Shown in pieces: positions 44,516 to 53,166 of a stretch of DNA of 64,000 bases. The translations under genes and the position numbers were made by a program. The DNA comes from Arcanobacterium haemolyticum (GTDB lineage: Bacteria > Actinomycetota > Actinomycetes > Actinomycetales > Actinomycetaceae). Below the pieces are notes generated by a model. It did not search any database. It was not told where the DNA came from and saw only the letters and a list, made by a program, of their open reading frames with translations. The stretch spans positions 1-64,000 of the forward strand of contig JADYUX010000004.1 in the NCBI GenBank assembly GCA_021532125.1. Direction: 5' to 3'. Every line of letters begins with the position of its first letter. Within the stretch, counting starts at the first letter, position 1.

Positions 44516-45783
44516 CTCCGGCCCCTCTCCCTGCGCTGGTCCTGCTGGGCCCGCTGCCGCTCGGCGGCGAGGATGCGCTGTTGCTCGTCCGCTCGGTGGC
44601 ACTGGCGCGAATTGCCGCTGGCATCGTCGCGCCCTTCACCGTCCCCGTAGCGGGTCTTGAGCGGCATGAGCCCGTTCTCGGCCATGTAGGCGCGGGCGGC
44701 CTCGAGGCGACGGTATCCCTCGCCGCCCGCCTGGCCGCGCCGCTCGAGCGTCGCCATCCTGAGCCCGAACTCCTCGATGGACTCGACGTCGAACTTCGCG
44801 CACGTCTCGAGCGCCGAGGAGAGCCTGCTCAGCTCCGAGAGGTCGTTGAGCTCGAGGGCTCGCTCGGCGGCCTCGCGGATCCGCGCGGCGCTCGCGTCCG
44901 TGGGGCGGTAGGCGCCTTCGCGCTCGAAGCGCCGGCGCAGCATCTCCTTGCCGTAGACGAACCCCAGGCGCTCGCCGGTTACCTTCTTGGACGGTTCCTC
45001 CGCCAGGCTGAACACCCAGTCGTCCCGCCGCGCCTTGGCCGAGTTGTCGGCGACGTGCACGCCCAGGGCGTCGAGGATGCCGAAGAACTCCGCCTCGTCG
45101 CGCGCCGTGGTCTTGGCGAGCGCGACGCGGGCGCGGATGTCGCCGACCCACGAGTAGCCGCCCGAGCGCATGATCTCCTTCTCGGCCCGGCCCAGGTAGA
45201 CGCTCCTGCGGCTCCTGGGCCCGCCCGCACCTGCCCGCCCGCGCGCCTTCGACGGAGATTCGGGCGCCCGGTCGTTGGAGAGCCCCGACAGCCCGCGCTC
45301 GCGCGCCATGTCCTGCAGGTCTCGGTTGAGGTCCTCGGGGTGCTGGGTCTGCATGCGGTAGCCGGTGCGGAGGTTGGCGTTGTTCACGACGATGTGCGCG
45401 TGCGGTATGCCGCGGGCGTTGTCGTCGTGGTAGACGATGGCGATCTCGTGGTCGTCGAAGTGCCTGAGCGCCCACGAGCACGCGAGCTCGCGCAGCGTCG
45501 CCAGGTCGATGTCGTCGCCGGGGTCCGGCGAGAGCACGAAGTGCTTGAACGTGCGCGCGGGCTTGCCCCTCCAGGGTGCGTCCGTGCCGAACGCGGCGCG
45601 CGTGGCGTCCATCTCGGCGTCCCAGGCGCAGGCCTCCTTGGCGTCTTCCCCCAGCGCGCCGGCGTCGCGCTCGTCGTAGCTCAGGTTGAACAGGTCGCGC
45701 GCCAGGGCGCGGCCTCCCTTCTCGAGGTAGCGGCGGATGCCGCCCGTCGAGCCGTGGCCGCTTATCGGCTTCAGGATCGGCAT
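44512..45783 (-). CDS. Relaxase (MobA/VirD2 family)
   Basis: Nicks DNA at oriT and is transferred bound to the strand. The 423-residue protein has an N-terminal relaxase domain: GGIRRYLEKGG, ARTFKHFVLSPDPGDDIDL, and the metal-binding HxH motif in IPHAHIVVNNANLRTG (about residue 125). The C-terminal half is helical and ends in a basic ERGRR. Its start overlaps the MobC stop. The catalytic Tyr is probably in the first 40 residues (Tyr19 or Tyr36). Confidence 0.9.
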   Translation of the reverse strand: MPILKPISGHGSTGGIRRYLEKGGRALARDLFNLSYDERDAGALGEDAKEACAWDAEMDATRAAFGTDAPWRGKPARTFKHFVLSPDPGDDIDLATLRELACSWALRHFDDHEIAIVYHDDNARGIPHAHIVVNNANLRTGYRMQTQHPEDLNRDLQDMARERGLSGLSNDRAPESPSKARGRAGAGGPRSRRSVYLGRAEKEIMRSGGYSWVGDIRARVALAKTTARDEAEFFGILDALGVHVADNSAKARRDDWVFSLAEEPSKKVTGERLGFVYGKEMLRRRFEREGAYRPTDASAARIREAAERALELNDLSELSRLSSALETCAKFDVESIEEFGLRMATLERRGQAGGEGYRRLEAARAYMAENGLMPLKTRYGDGEGRDDASGNSRQCHRADEQQRILAAERQRAQQDQRRERGRR

Positions 45784-46217
45784 GGCGAGCCCTCCACGAG
45801 CGAGTCGGCGCCGATGCGACCGAGCTCCGCCGCCATCTCTCGGGCCGCGGCGTTCACGTCGGCGAGCTCGCGCTCGATCGTCGGGATGCTATCCGCGACG
45901 AGGTCGCGGTCGACGTGCCCGTGGCGGGCGTGGAAGTTGATGAGGTTCATCGCGTGCACGGCCTGGTTGTAGTGGTAGCCCCACTTCGTGAGCTCTCGCG
46001 ACATCGCCCACAGGGCTCTGCGGTCCACGAGTATGCGGTGCTCGTCTCCCGCGTTGGCCTCCGTCGACAGCGGTATGCGAACGAGGTAGCGCAGGTACTC
46101 CGACTTGCTGAGGCCGGCACGCTCGCACCGCTCGCAGAGCGCGTCGTAGTCGCCTCCCTCCATGCGGAACGTGACGCGGCGCTCCTTGCCTTTGGCGGCG
46201 CCGGCTTCCTCTTCCAT
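45771..46217 (-). CDS. MobC-like relaxosome protein
   Basis: The 148-residue protein opens with a ribbon-helix-helix (RRVTFRMEGGDYDALCERCERAGLSKSEYL). It has ELTKWGYHYNQAVHAMNLI, the MobC signature (usually an LxxxGNNLNQ-type segment). MobC binds oriT and helps the relaxase open the strands. It is directly upstream of and overlapping the relaxase gene. The 210 bp before it are a likely oriT. Confidence 0.85.
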   Translation of the reverse strand: MEEEAGAAKGKERRVTFRMEGGDYDALCERCERAGLSKSEYLRYLVRIPLSTEANAGDEHRILVDRRALWAMSRELTKWGYHYNQAVHAMNLINFHARHGHVDRDLVADSIPTIERELADVNAAAREMAAELGRIGADSLVEGSPCRS

Positions 46218-46392
46218 GGCGGATTCCTTTCCTCGGGCCCGCCGCGCGGCGGGCGCGTCTCTCTAGGGGTGCGGGGGATCCCCCGCAGGCGGCGGCCCGG
46301 CTCGGGCGCCGCCTCTGGGACCGGGCCTCGCGAAAGCGGGCTCCCGAACGGCCCGCGGCATGACGGGTCCGAGGCCGCCCGGTCCCCAAGTG

Positions 46393-46426
46393 CTATGGAC
46401 GCCCGACGCGATGTCGGACGCCATAG
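46393..46426. other. oriT candidate inverted repeat
   Basis: CTATGGACGCCCGAC (46393-46407) and GTCGGACGCCATAG (46413-46426) are imperfect arms with a 5-nt loop in the 210-bp gap between parB and mobC. The same gap holds GCGGGGGATCCCCCGC. No T run follows, so a plain terminator is less likely. Location beside mobC fits an oriT. Confidence 0.4.
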
Positions 46427-46427
46427 G

Positions 46428-47384
46428 CTACTTGCTGGATTTCGGGCCTGAGGCCCTTCTGCGGCGCTTTCGGGCATCGGTGCCCGCATCCGTGTAGGGC
46501 GCGGTCATGAGCGCCATCTCCCGCAGCAGCGAGAGGTCGGCCGGGCTCGGGCTCTCGGGCAGGCTCTCCAGGAAGTCGGCGACGAGCCTCGCGGCCTTCG
46601 CGATGCGGCCGTCGGGGCCTGCCTGCGTCTTGCCCTCGCTCCTCACGTAGTCGGAGAGCTCGCGCTTGGTGCGCCGCCAGGGCTCCATCGCGGCGTGCAT
46701 CTCCGCCTGGCGCTCCTTCGGCATGCCCGCGAGCGTGCGCACCGCCTCGGCGCTGAGGTTGCCGCGGTCGGCCTCGGCGGCCCACTCGGGCGAGAGGTCC
46801 TCGGCGATGCGGCGGGCAAGCCTCTCCTCGCGCGCGATGGTCTTGCCGGAGACCTTGCGGCCCGTCTGCCGCTCGATGATGGCGGCCTTCACGTCGTCGA
46901 CGCGCATGCCGGAAAGCGACGGGTCCTCGGAGCGCAGGCGCACGGCGTCGCCCCTGAGCGCCTCGGTCGCTGCGGCGCGCTCGGTCACGGTGAGCGCGCG
47001 GGTGAAGTAGTTCGCGGCGTGGAGCAGCGTCACCGCCCGCTCGTCGTCGATGCCCTCTATCACGCGGCAGGGCATCTTCTCGTAGGCGGGGTCGTCCTTG
47101 GCGAGCAGCGCGTAGGCGGCCTTGCGCCGGTGCCCGGAGACCATCTGCCACGAGCCGTCGCCGACCTTGCGCACGAGCGGCAGGTCGGTGAGGCCGTCCT
47201 CGCGTATGGACTCGGCGAGCTCGGCTATCCCCGTTGGGTCCATGGAGTAGGCGGCGTTCGCCGGGTGGTCGGCGATGTCGGCCACCGCTATCTCGGACAC
47301 CGGGTAGCGCCCGCGGGTGCGCGACGCGCCGTCGAGAAGCCCCGTGATGGTGAAGCCCGCGGCCACCTGGCTAGGCGAGCTCAC
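46428..47384 (-). CDS. parB: ParB-like partition protein
   Basis: The 318-residue protein has the ParB N-domain: VSEIAVADIADHPANAAYS, LAESIREDGLTDLPLVRKVG and MVSGHRRKAAYAL (the CTP-binding GHRR motif). A helix-turn-helix region follows around TGRKVSGKTIAREERLARRI, and the tail is basic (RKRRRRASG). The GTG at 47384 overlaps the parA stop by 14 bp. With ParA it should stabilise the element when circular. Confidence 0.9.
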   Translation of the reverse strand: MSSPSQVAAGFTITGLLDGASRTRGRYPVSEIAVADIADHPANAAYSMDPTGIAELAESIREDGLTDLPLVRKVGDGSWQMVSGHRRKAAYALLAKDDPAYEKMPCRVIEGIDDERAVTLLHAANYFTRALTVTERAAATEALRGDAVRLRSEDPSLSGMRVDDVKAAIIERQTGRKVSGKTIAREERLARRIAEDLSPEWAAEADRGNLSAEAVRTLAGMPKERQAEMHAAMEPWRRTKRELSDYVRSEGKTQAGPDGRIAKAARLVADFLESLPESPSPADLSLLREMALMTAPYTDAGTDARKRRRRASGPKSSK

Positions 47385-48135
47385 GGGACACCTCGTCGGC
47401 GAGAGCTTCGTAGTCGCGTGCGGGGCGGCTCCCCGGCTCGAAGGCCGCCACCGGCTTCCATTGCCAGCTGCCCTCGCAGACCTTGCTGCTCGCGTGGATG
47501 ACCGTCTCGAACTGCTCGCCCGGGAAGAACCCGTCGAGCACGGCCGCGCCCGTGGCCTCGGCGTTGGTCATGCGGCCGGGCACGCAGGTGCGCAGTATCT
47601 TCCATCTGGGCGTGGGCATGCGCAGAGCGTCCGCGATGGAGCGCGTCGCCTCCACGGTGAGCGCCGTGCCGCGCATCACGGTGGAGTCGAGCTTCACGGG
47701 GATGACGACCATGCCGCCCTCCGTTGCGGCGAGGTAGGCGTTGAAGGCGAGCCTGCGCATCACGGGGCTGCAGTCGATGAGGCAGACGTCGTAGGAGCCC
47801 GAGGCGTCGTCGAGGGCGAACTTGAGGCGCTGCTCGCGCAGGAGCATCTCGTTCTGGTCGACGAGGTCGATGGTCGAGGCCACCACGTCGAGGCCCTCCC
47901 CGGCGGCGTAAGCGACCTCTTCCACGGGCGCGCCGCCGTAGAGCAGCTCGACCGAGGTGCGGCGCTCGGAGGCGGCGCGGTCGTAGAGGCCGAAGAAGTC
48001 GGTGGCAGACGCCTGCGGGTCGAGGTCGACGAGCAGGGTCCGAAGGCCCCTGGCGGCGAAGATGGCCGCCAGGTTGACGGCGGTCGTCGTCTTGCCGACG
48101 CCGCCCTTGTAGTTGGAAATGGCTATCGTGCGCAT
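47371..48135 (-). CDS. parA: ParA-like partition ATPase
   Basis: The 254-residue protein starts MRTIAISNYKGGVGKTTTAVNLA (deviant Walker A) behind GAGAGGA. LLVDLDPQASATDFFGL, YDVCLIDCSPVM and VVIPVKLDS complete the ParA/MinD fold. It has no N-terminal DNA-binding domain, so autoregulation probably depends on ParB. Two strong dyads lie 74-150 bp upstream of its start. Confidence 0.92.
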   Translation of the reverse strand: MRTIAISNYKGGVGKTTTAVNLAAIFAARGLRTLLVDLDPQASATDFFGLYDRAASERRTSVELLYGGAPVEEVAYAAGEGLDVVASTIDLVDQNEMLLREQRLKFALDDASGSYDVCLIDCSPVMRRLAFNAYLAATEGGMVVIPVKLDSTVMRGTALTVEATRSIADALRMPTPRWKILRTCVPGRMTNAEATGAAVLDGFFPGEQFETVIHASSKVCEGSWQWKPVAAFEPGSRPARDYEALADEVSRELA

Positions 48136-48208
48136 GGGTCGCGTCCTCTCTAGCGTGGGGCGCGCCTCGCCGCATCCGGTCCGGCGCGCCCCGAGTCTCG
48201 GAGCGTCG

Positions 48209-48284
48209 GGACAAAACCGTACGGATTTGTCCGACAAGCGGAGTGTACCACGAAAACGTACGTATATGTACGTTTTCGTGGTAC
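48209..48284. promoter_or_regulatory. Two dyads upstream of parA (operator or centromere)
   Basis: First dyad, 48209-48232: GGACAAA and TTTGTCC arms around the palindrome CCGTACGG. Second dyad, 48245-48284: a perfect 17-bp inverted repeat starting GTACCACG with a GTATAT spacer. Both lie between the YraN-like stop and parA. They are good candidates for parS or the par operator. Confidence 0.6.
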
Positions 48285-48340
48285 AGGGGCCGGTTTCGGG
48301 GGAAAGCCCGGCCCCGGGAGCCCGGGGCCGGGCGCGCCGC

Positions 48341-48712
48341 CTAGGAGAGCGGCTCCATCTCGCCGAAGCAGTTGATGTGGTGGCGAAGGAGTGCGCGGTT
48401 CTCCTTGACGACCATCATCGCCACCTCGTCGAAGCGGACCGGGGTGTCGGCGTAGTCGTCGCCGTTGCCGGCGAGCCACCTCGCCGCCAGCGCCTCGCGC
48501 AGCCCGCGCGCCCTGTGGGCCTCGGGGAAGCCGTCCGTCCCGATCCGGACCGTGGCGTCGACGAAGACCAGGGTCCCGTCCTCGTCCACCGCCACGAGGT
48601 CGATCCCGCCGATGCCCTCGGGTCCCTGCCAGGCCTCGTCGACGATCTCGTAGCCCTTGCGCTCGAGGAAGGCCTTGACCGCGCCCATCGCCTTTTCCTT
48701 CATGTCGTTCAT
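48341..48712 (-). CDS. YraN-like (UPF0102) protein with degenerate nuclease motif
   Basis: The 123-residue protein reads AFLERKGYEIVDEAWQGPEG, GGIDLVAVDEDGTLVFVDATV. This follows the YraN/UPF0102 fold (FLERxGYxIL ... EIDIVAxD ... VFVEVKTR). The last motif is VFVDATVR, so the usual Glu and Lys of the PD-(D/E)XK site are replaced. It may bind DNA without cutting. AAGGAG precedes the ATG at 48712. It is in the same direction as parA. Confidence 0.65.
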   Translation of the reverse strand: MNDMKEKAMGAVKAFLERKGYEIVDEAWQGPEGIGGIDLVAVDEDGTLVFVDATVRIGTDGFPEAHRARGLREALAARWLAGNGDDYADTPVRFDEVAMMVVKENRALLRHHINCFGEMEPLS

Positions 48713-49259
48713 GTCTTGCTCCTTAGACTCTGAGGCCCGCCCCTGTGGCGTGCCTTGCGCCGCGTGAGTCGCATGCAGCGCGGGCGTGCCTGCAAGGGAG
48801 GAAGCGAAGTCGGGCATGGAAATAGAAGTCTCCCGACGGCAGTTTTTCGCGTTGTTCGCGCGCGGAGCGCATGGGGCGAAGAACCCGAAAAAGTGTCGCG
48901 GCCCTTGCTGGCCGCCTGCCGGCGTGCGACCCTGCGCGTCCAAGGAGCGCCGGGGCGGGTATTCGGATCAAAGGGGCGCAGGCGTGCGGCATGGAATCCG
49001 GCGTGGGCGCCGAGACCCTCCGGGCATGGGATGCGGCCCATCGGCGGTTGCTGGGCTCCCGCGGGGATTGACGACGACGTCGTGGCGGGGACGGAGGCGG
49101 GTTCCCGAGTCGCGGCGCCGCGGCATGAGTCGGGACGGACGGCTTTCCCGTGCCGCTTGCGGCCGATATGCGCACGGGACCGCGGGCGGCGAGATGGTTC
49201 TCCGCATGGAACGGCTACGGTGCTGCGCGACACGTCCGTTGAGAGAAGGAGGCGAGCTG
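48713..49259. other. 547-bp region without a supported gene
   Basis: Open frames exist on both strands because GC is high, but none has a ribosome site or family features. One plus frame contains SRRQFFALFARG, which looks like a twin-arginine motif but lacks the hydrophobic stretch. I see no clear repeats. Confidence 0.4.
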
Positions 49260-49535
49260 ATGTTGAGCCACGAAGAGAAGTTGGAGCGCATCGAGCTCAT
49301 CGATGCCGTGTGCGATGCCGGGAGGCTGGCGAGGGGCCTGGACCAGCTGCTCGAGTCCCTGGCGCATGCCGACCAGCTGGACCCGCTCGACGTCGAGGGG
49401 ATTCTGGCCCTGAAGTCGATAAGTGAGAGGTGCGCCGAGCGCATCGGCGACGCCGCGCGAATCTTGGAGGCTCAGAACGAGGTTCTCTACGCCGAGGAAT
49501 GGGCAAACGCCAAACCTCGCGAAAACGAGAGATGA
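49260..49535 (+). CDS. Small helical protein, unrecognised
   Basis: The 91-residue protein starts MLSHEEKLERIELIDAVCDA at 49260 behind GAAGGAGG. It is acidic and almost wholly helical (heptad-like Leu/Ile spacing in QLLESLAHADQLDPLDVEGIL). No family recognised. It lies between the partition block and the defence island. Confidence 0.6.
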   Translation: MLSHEEKLERIELIDAVCDAGRLARGLDQLLESLAHADQLDPLDVEGILALKSISERCAERIGDAARILEAQNEVLYAEEWANAKPRENER

Positions 49536-49653
49536 GGACCCGAACGAAAGCGGCCATCCAAGCCCGATCAGGGCGTCCATCGCCGTCCGCGCTCATATAA
49601 AGCCTGGACATCGGCTGTCCTCGCATTCCCAGTGCCGCCGCGTGCCGTCGCGT

Positions 49654-49659
49654 TATAAT
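49654..49659 (+). promoter_or_regulatory. -10 box before the defence island
   Basis: A consensus TATAAT occurs in a GC-rich surrounding, 45 bp before the ribbon-helix-helix gene. No strong -35 is visible at 17 bp. Confidence 0.45.
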
Positions 49660-49703
49660 GCTGCAAACGCATTTGTATTGCATTTCGAGCGATGGGAGCG
49701 CAG

Positions 49704-49916
49704 ATGCCCGACAGCTACAAGGAGCTCATCAAGAGCAATCCCGACGAGACCGAGATCAGAAGCTTCCTGGTGGACGGCGACCAGGTCTCCGTGACCCTGC
49801 GCATCCCCGACACCCTGCGCGACGCGGCGAAGGAGGAGGCGGCCCTGCGGGGCATGAGCTTCTCCGCCTTCGTGCGCACCTGCATGATCGAAGAGCTCGC
49901 GAAAAAGGGGGCATAG
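49704..49916 (+). CDS. Ribbon-helix-helix (CopG-like) protein
   Basis: The 70-residue protein has VSVTLRIPDTLRDAAKEEAALRG and FSAFVRTCMIEELA, the strand-helix-helix layout of CopG/HicB-type DNA-binding proteins. It starts at 49704 behind GGGAG and its stop is 5 bp before the helicase start. It is probably the autoregulator of the defence operon, or an antitoxin-like component. No toxin-sized gene is adjacent. Confidence 0.7.
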   Translation: MPDSYKELIKSNPDETEIRSFLVDGDQVSVTLRIPDTLRDAAKEEAALRGMSFSAFVRTCMIEELAKKGA

Positions 49917-49920
49917 AGGC

Positions 49921-52900
49921 GTGAAGTCGCTAAGCAACGTCGGCGCGGAGCGCCTGGGAGACGCCCTCGGCGAATCCATCGACGACGGCGCGAAGTTGTC
50001 GATAATCAGCTCGTATTTCACCGTGTTCGCCTACGGGGAGCTCAAAGAGGAGCTCTCCAAGGTCGACGAGGTGCGCTTCCTGTTCAGCGAGCCCACCTTC
50101 ATCAAGCGCATGGCCGACTCGAAGGAGCCGCGCGAGTTCGAGGTAGCCCGCCGCGCGCGCGAGGTCGGCGTCGGCGGCTCGGGGCTCGAGCTCACGCTGC
50201 GCAACAACCTAAACCAACGCGCGCTCGCCCGCGAATGCGCCGAGTGGATCCGCGAGAAGGGCGTCTTCAAGTCCGCCAAGACGTCCGGCGCCATTCAGCC
50301 GGGCGGCACCTACGTGGTGGAGAACCCATCCGGCGACGACCACGCCTTCATGGGCGCCGCCGCGAACTTCACGCAGGAGGGCCTCGGCTACGAGCGCCGT
50401 CCGGGAACCGTGACCTGCGTGAGCCATTTCGAGAACGCGACCGAGGCCGTCGGCCTCAAGATGATGTTCGAGTCGGTCTGGGACAACCCTGCCATGGTCG
50501 AGGAGGTCACCGCGCAGGTGGCCGCCCAGGTCGAGACGCTCTACCGCGAGAACCCGCCCGAGTTCATCTATTTCCTGACCCTGTACCACCTGTTCCGCAA
50601 CTTCATGGAGGACGACGAGGACAACGGCATCCGCCCCGGCCTCAAGTTCGAGGAGTCCGTGGTCTGGAGCAAGCTCTACGACTTCCAGAAGGACGCCGTC
50701 GTGGGCGCCATCCGCAAGCTGGAGAAGTACAAGGGCTGCATCATCGCCGACTCGGTGGGCCTGGGCAAGACCTACGAGGCGCTCGCCGTCATGAAGTACT
50801 ACCAGGAGCGCAACGACCGCATCCTCGTGCTGTGCCCGAAGCGCCTGCGGGACAACTGGACCCTGTGGACGCAGGACAACGACGACCGCAACCCGCTGGC
50901 CGACGACCGCTTCAGCTACACGGTGCTCAACCACACCGACCTGTCGCGCTACCACGGCATGAGCGGCGAGGTGGACCTCGAGCACCTGCGCTGGGGCCAC
51001 TTCGACCTCCTCGTCATCGACGAGAGCCACAACTTCAGGAACAAGAGCACCGACGCGGACAAGACCGACCGCTACACGCGCCTCATCGAGGACGTCATCA
51101 AGTCGGGCCAGCGCACGAAGGTGCTCATGCTCTCTGCCACCCCGGTGAACAACCGCCTGCTCGACCTGCGAAACCAGATCGAGCTCATCACCGAGGGAGA
51201 CGACGCGTACCTCGCCGATACCGATGGCATCCCGTCGATCACCCACGTGACGCGCGTCGCCCAGCAGAGGTTCAACGAGTGGAGCAAGCTCTCCGACTCC
51301 GAGCGCACGACCGAGAGCTTCGTGAACGCGGTGAACGCCGACTACTTCAAGCTGCTCGACGTGCTGACCATCGCGCGCAGCCGCAAGCACATCACGAAGT
51401 ACTACGGCGCCGCGAGCGGTACCTTCCCGGCGCGCCGGCCGCCCCTGTCGTTTCAGACGCCCATTGACCTAGAAGGCGAGCTGCCGCCGATTGCCGTGCT
51501 CAACGACATGATCGCCCAGCTCACGTTCGCCCAGTACCAGGTGCTCTCCTACGTGCGCGCCGACCAGCGCCGCAAGTACGAGGACCGCTACGGGGACACG
51601 TGGGGCAAGGACTTCGAGAGCCAGGTCCACCGCACGACGGCGGTGGCCAACCTCATGCGCGTCAACGTCCTCAAGCGCATGGAGTCCTCCGTGAACAGCT
51701 TCCGCATCACGCTGCGACGAATCCTCGACGGCTGCGTCGACCTGCGCGCGAGGCTCGACGCCGACGCGTCGGGGGTCGCCTACGGCACCGAGGGCCTCGA
51801 GGACGGGTTCGACGACGACGATGCCGAGGAGTTCGAGGCCGGCGGCAAGGTGCGAGTCGACCTGCGAGACGTCGACGCCCTGCGCCTGGGCCAGGACCTC
51901 GACTTCGACATCCAGGTGCTCCGGGCCCTGCTAACCTATGCCGACGCGGTGACGCCCGAGCGCGACGCCAAGCTCGTGAAGCTGCGCGACTTCATCGCGG
52001 GCAAGGTCAGCGAGCCGTACAACCCCGGCAACCGCAAGGTGCTGGTGTTCAGCGCGTTCGCCGACACGACGGCGTACCTTTTCGAGCAGCTGGCGCCCTG
52101 GCTGAAGCGCGAGCTCGGAATCGAGTGCGCCGAGGTGGCGGGCAGCTCCAACCGGACCTACTCGCTGAAGCTTCCCAGGACCACCTTCGAGAACATCCTC
52201 GCGAGGTTCTCTCCCGTCTCAAAGGAGCTGCCGGAGAGCCAGCGGGAGCTCGGCGAGATCGACGTCGTCTTCGCGACGGACTGCATCTCCGAGGGCCAGA
52301 ACCTGCAGGACTGCGACTGCCTGGTGAACTACGACATCCACTGGAACCCCGTGCGTATCATCCAGCGCTTCGGCCGCATCGACCGCCTGGGATCGAAGAA
52401 CTCCCAGATCCAGCTGGTCAACTTCTGGCCGGACATCGCGCTCGACGAGTACATCCAGCTCGAGGGCCGCGTGAAGGGGCGCATGGCGCTGCTCGACGCG
52501 TCGGCAACCGGCGAGGAGAACGTGCTGGAGGCCAAGGGCAATGGAGAGATGAACGACCTCAAGTACCGTCGCCGGCAGCTCCAGCAGCTCAAGAGCGAGG
52601 TGCTCGACCTCGAGGACATCTCGGGCGGCATCTCGATCACGGATTTCGCCTTCGACGACTTCCGCGTGGAGCTCCAGCGCTACGCCAAGGAGCATCCCGG
52701 CGCGTTGGAGAACTCGCCGGCGGGACTGCACGCCGTGGCCCCCATCCCCGACGAGCTTCGCAGCGACGTGAAGCCAGGCGTGGTCTTCTGCCTCAAGCAG
52801 AACGACGAGGGCAACGATCCCAGGGACACGAACCCTGTCTTCCCGTACTACGTGGTGTACGTGTCGGCCGACGGCGAGGTCATGACGAAGCACACCCAGC

Positions 52901-53166
52901 CCAAGCCGGCGCTCGACATCATGCGCGCCGTCTGCTCTGGGCATCCCGAGCCCATCGCTAAGCTGTGCCGCGAGTTCAACCGCGAGACCCGCGACGGGAC
53001 GAGGATGGACGCCTACACCGACCTGCTTGACGATGTCGTTGCGGCCATCACCGGAACGCAGCAGGACAAAGGCATCGAGAGCCTGTTCAGCCTGGGAGAG
53101 GTCGGCAGCGGCACCGTCATGGGCTTCAACGACTACTCGTTGGTATGTTTCGCGGTGCTGCGATGA
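49921..53166 (+). CDS. PLD-domain SNF2-type helicase of a defence operon
   Basis: The 1081-residue protein has an N-terminal phospholipase D-like region (LSIISSYFTVFAYGELKEEL ... FMGAAANFTQEGLGY). A superfamily 2 helicase core follows: ADSVGLGKTYEALAV (about residue 280), VIDESHNFRN (about 367), MLSATPVNNRLLDL, ATDCISEGQNLQDCD and QRFGRIDRLGS (about 817). It starts with GTG. Such fusions occur beside DUF4391 and type III restriction genes in many bacteria, so an anti-phage role is inferred. Its stop overlaps the next start (ATGA). Confidence 0.85.
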   Translation: MKSLSNVGAERLGDALGESIDDGAKLSIISSYFTVFAYGELKEELSKVDEVRFLFSEPTFIKRMADSKEPREFEVARRAREVGVGGSGLELTLRNNLNQRALARECAEWIREKGVFKSAKTSGAIQPGGTYVVENPSGDDHAFMGAAANFTQEGLGYERRPGTVTCVSHFENATEAVGLKMMFESVWDNPAMVEEVTAQVAAQVETLYRENPPEFIYFLTLYHLFRNFMEDDEDNGIRPGLKFEESVVWSKLYDFQKDAVVGAIRKLEKYKGCIIADSVGLGKTYEALAVMKYYQERNDRILVLCPKRLRDNWTLWTQDNDDRNPLADDRFSYTVLNHTDLSRYHGMSGEVDLEHLRWGHFDLLVIDESHNFRNKSTDADKTDRYTRLIEDVIKSGQRTKVLMLSATPVNNRLLDLRNQIELITEGDDAYLADTDGIPSITHVTRVAQQRFNEWSKLSDSERTTESFVNAVNADYFKLLDVLTIARSRKHITKYYGAASGTFPARRPPLSFQTPIDLEGELPPIAVLNDMIAQLTFAQYQVLSYVRADQRRKYEDRYGDTWGKDFESQVHRTTAVANLMRVNVLKRMESSVNSFRITLRRILDGCVDLRARLDADASGVAYGTEGLEDGFDDDDAEEFEAGGKVRVDLRDVDALRLGQDLDFDIQVLRALLTYADAVTPERDAKLVKLRDFIAGKVSEPYNPGNRKVLVFSAFADTTAYLFEQLAPWLKRELGIECAEVAGSSNRTYSLKLPRTTFENILARFSPVSKELPESQRELGEIDVVFATDCISEGQNLQDCDCLVNYDIHWNPVRIIQRFGRIDRLGSKNSQIQLVNFWPDIALDEYIQLEGRVKGRMALLDASATGEENVLEAKGNGEMNDLKYRRRQLQQLKSEVLDLEDISGGISITDFAFDDFRVELQRYAKEHPGALENSPAGLHAVAPIPDELRSDVKPGVVFCLKQNDEGNDPRDTNPVFPYYVVYVSADGEVMTKHTQPKPALDIMRAVCSGHPEPIAKLCREFNRETRDGTRMDAYTDLLDDVVAAITGTQQDKGIESLFSLGEVGSGTVMGFNDYSLVCFAVLR

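Noticed and set aside
48786-49262. SRRQFFALFA twin-arginine-like segment upstream of the small helical protein gene
   Set aside because: It lacks a hydrophobic core and ribosome site, and is only an in-frame extension of the gene starting at 49260.
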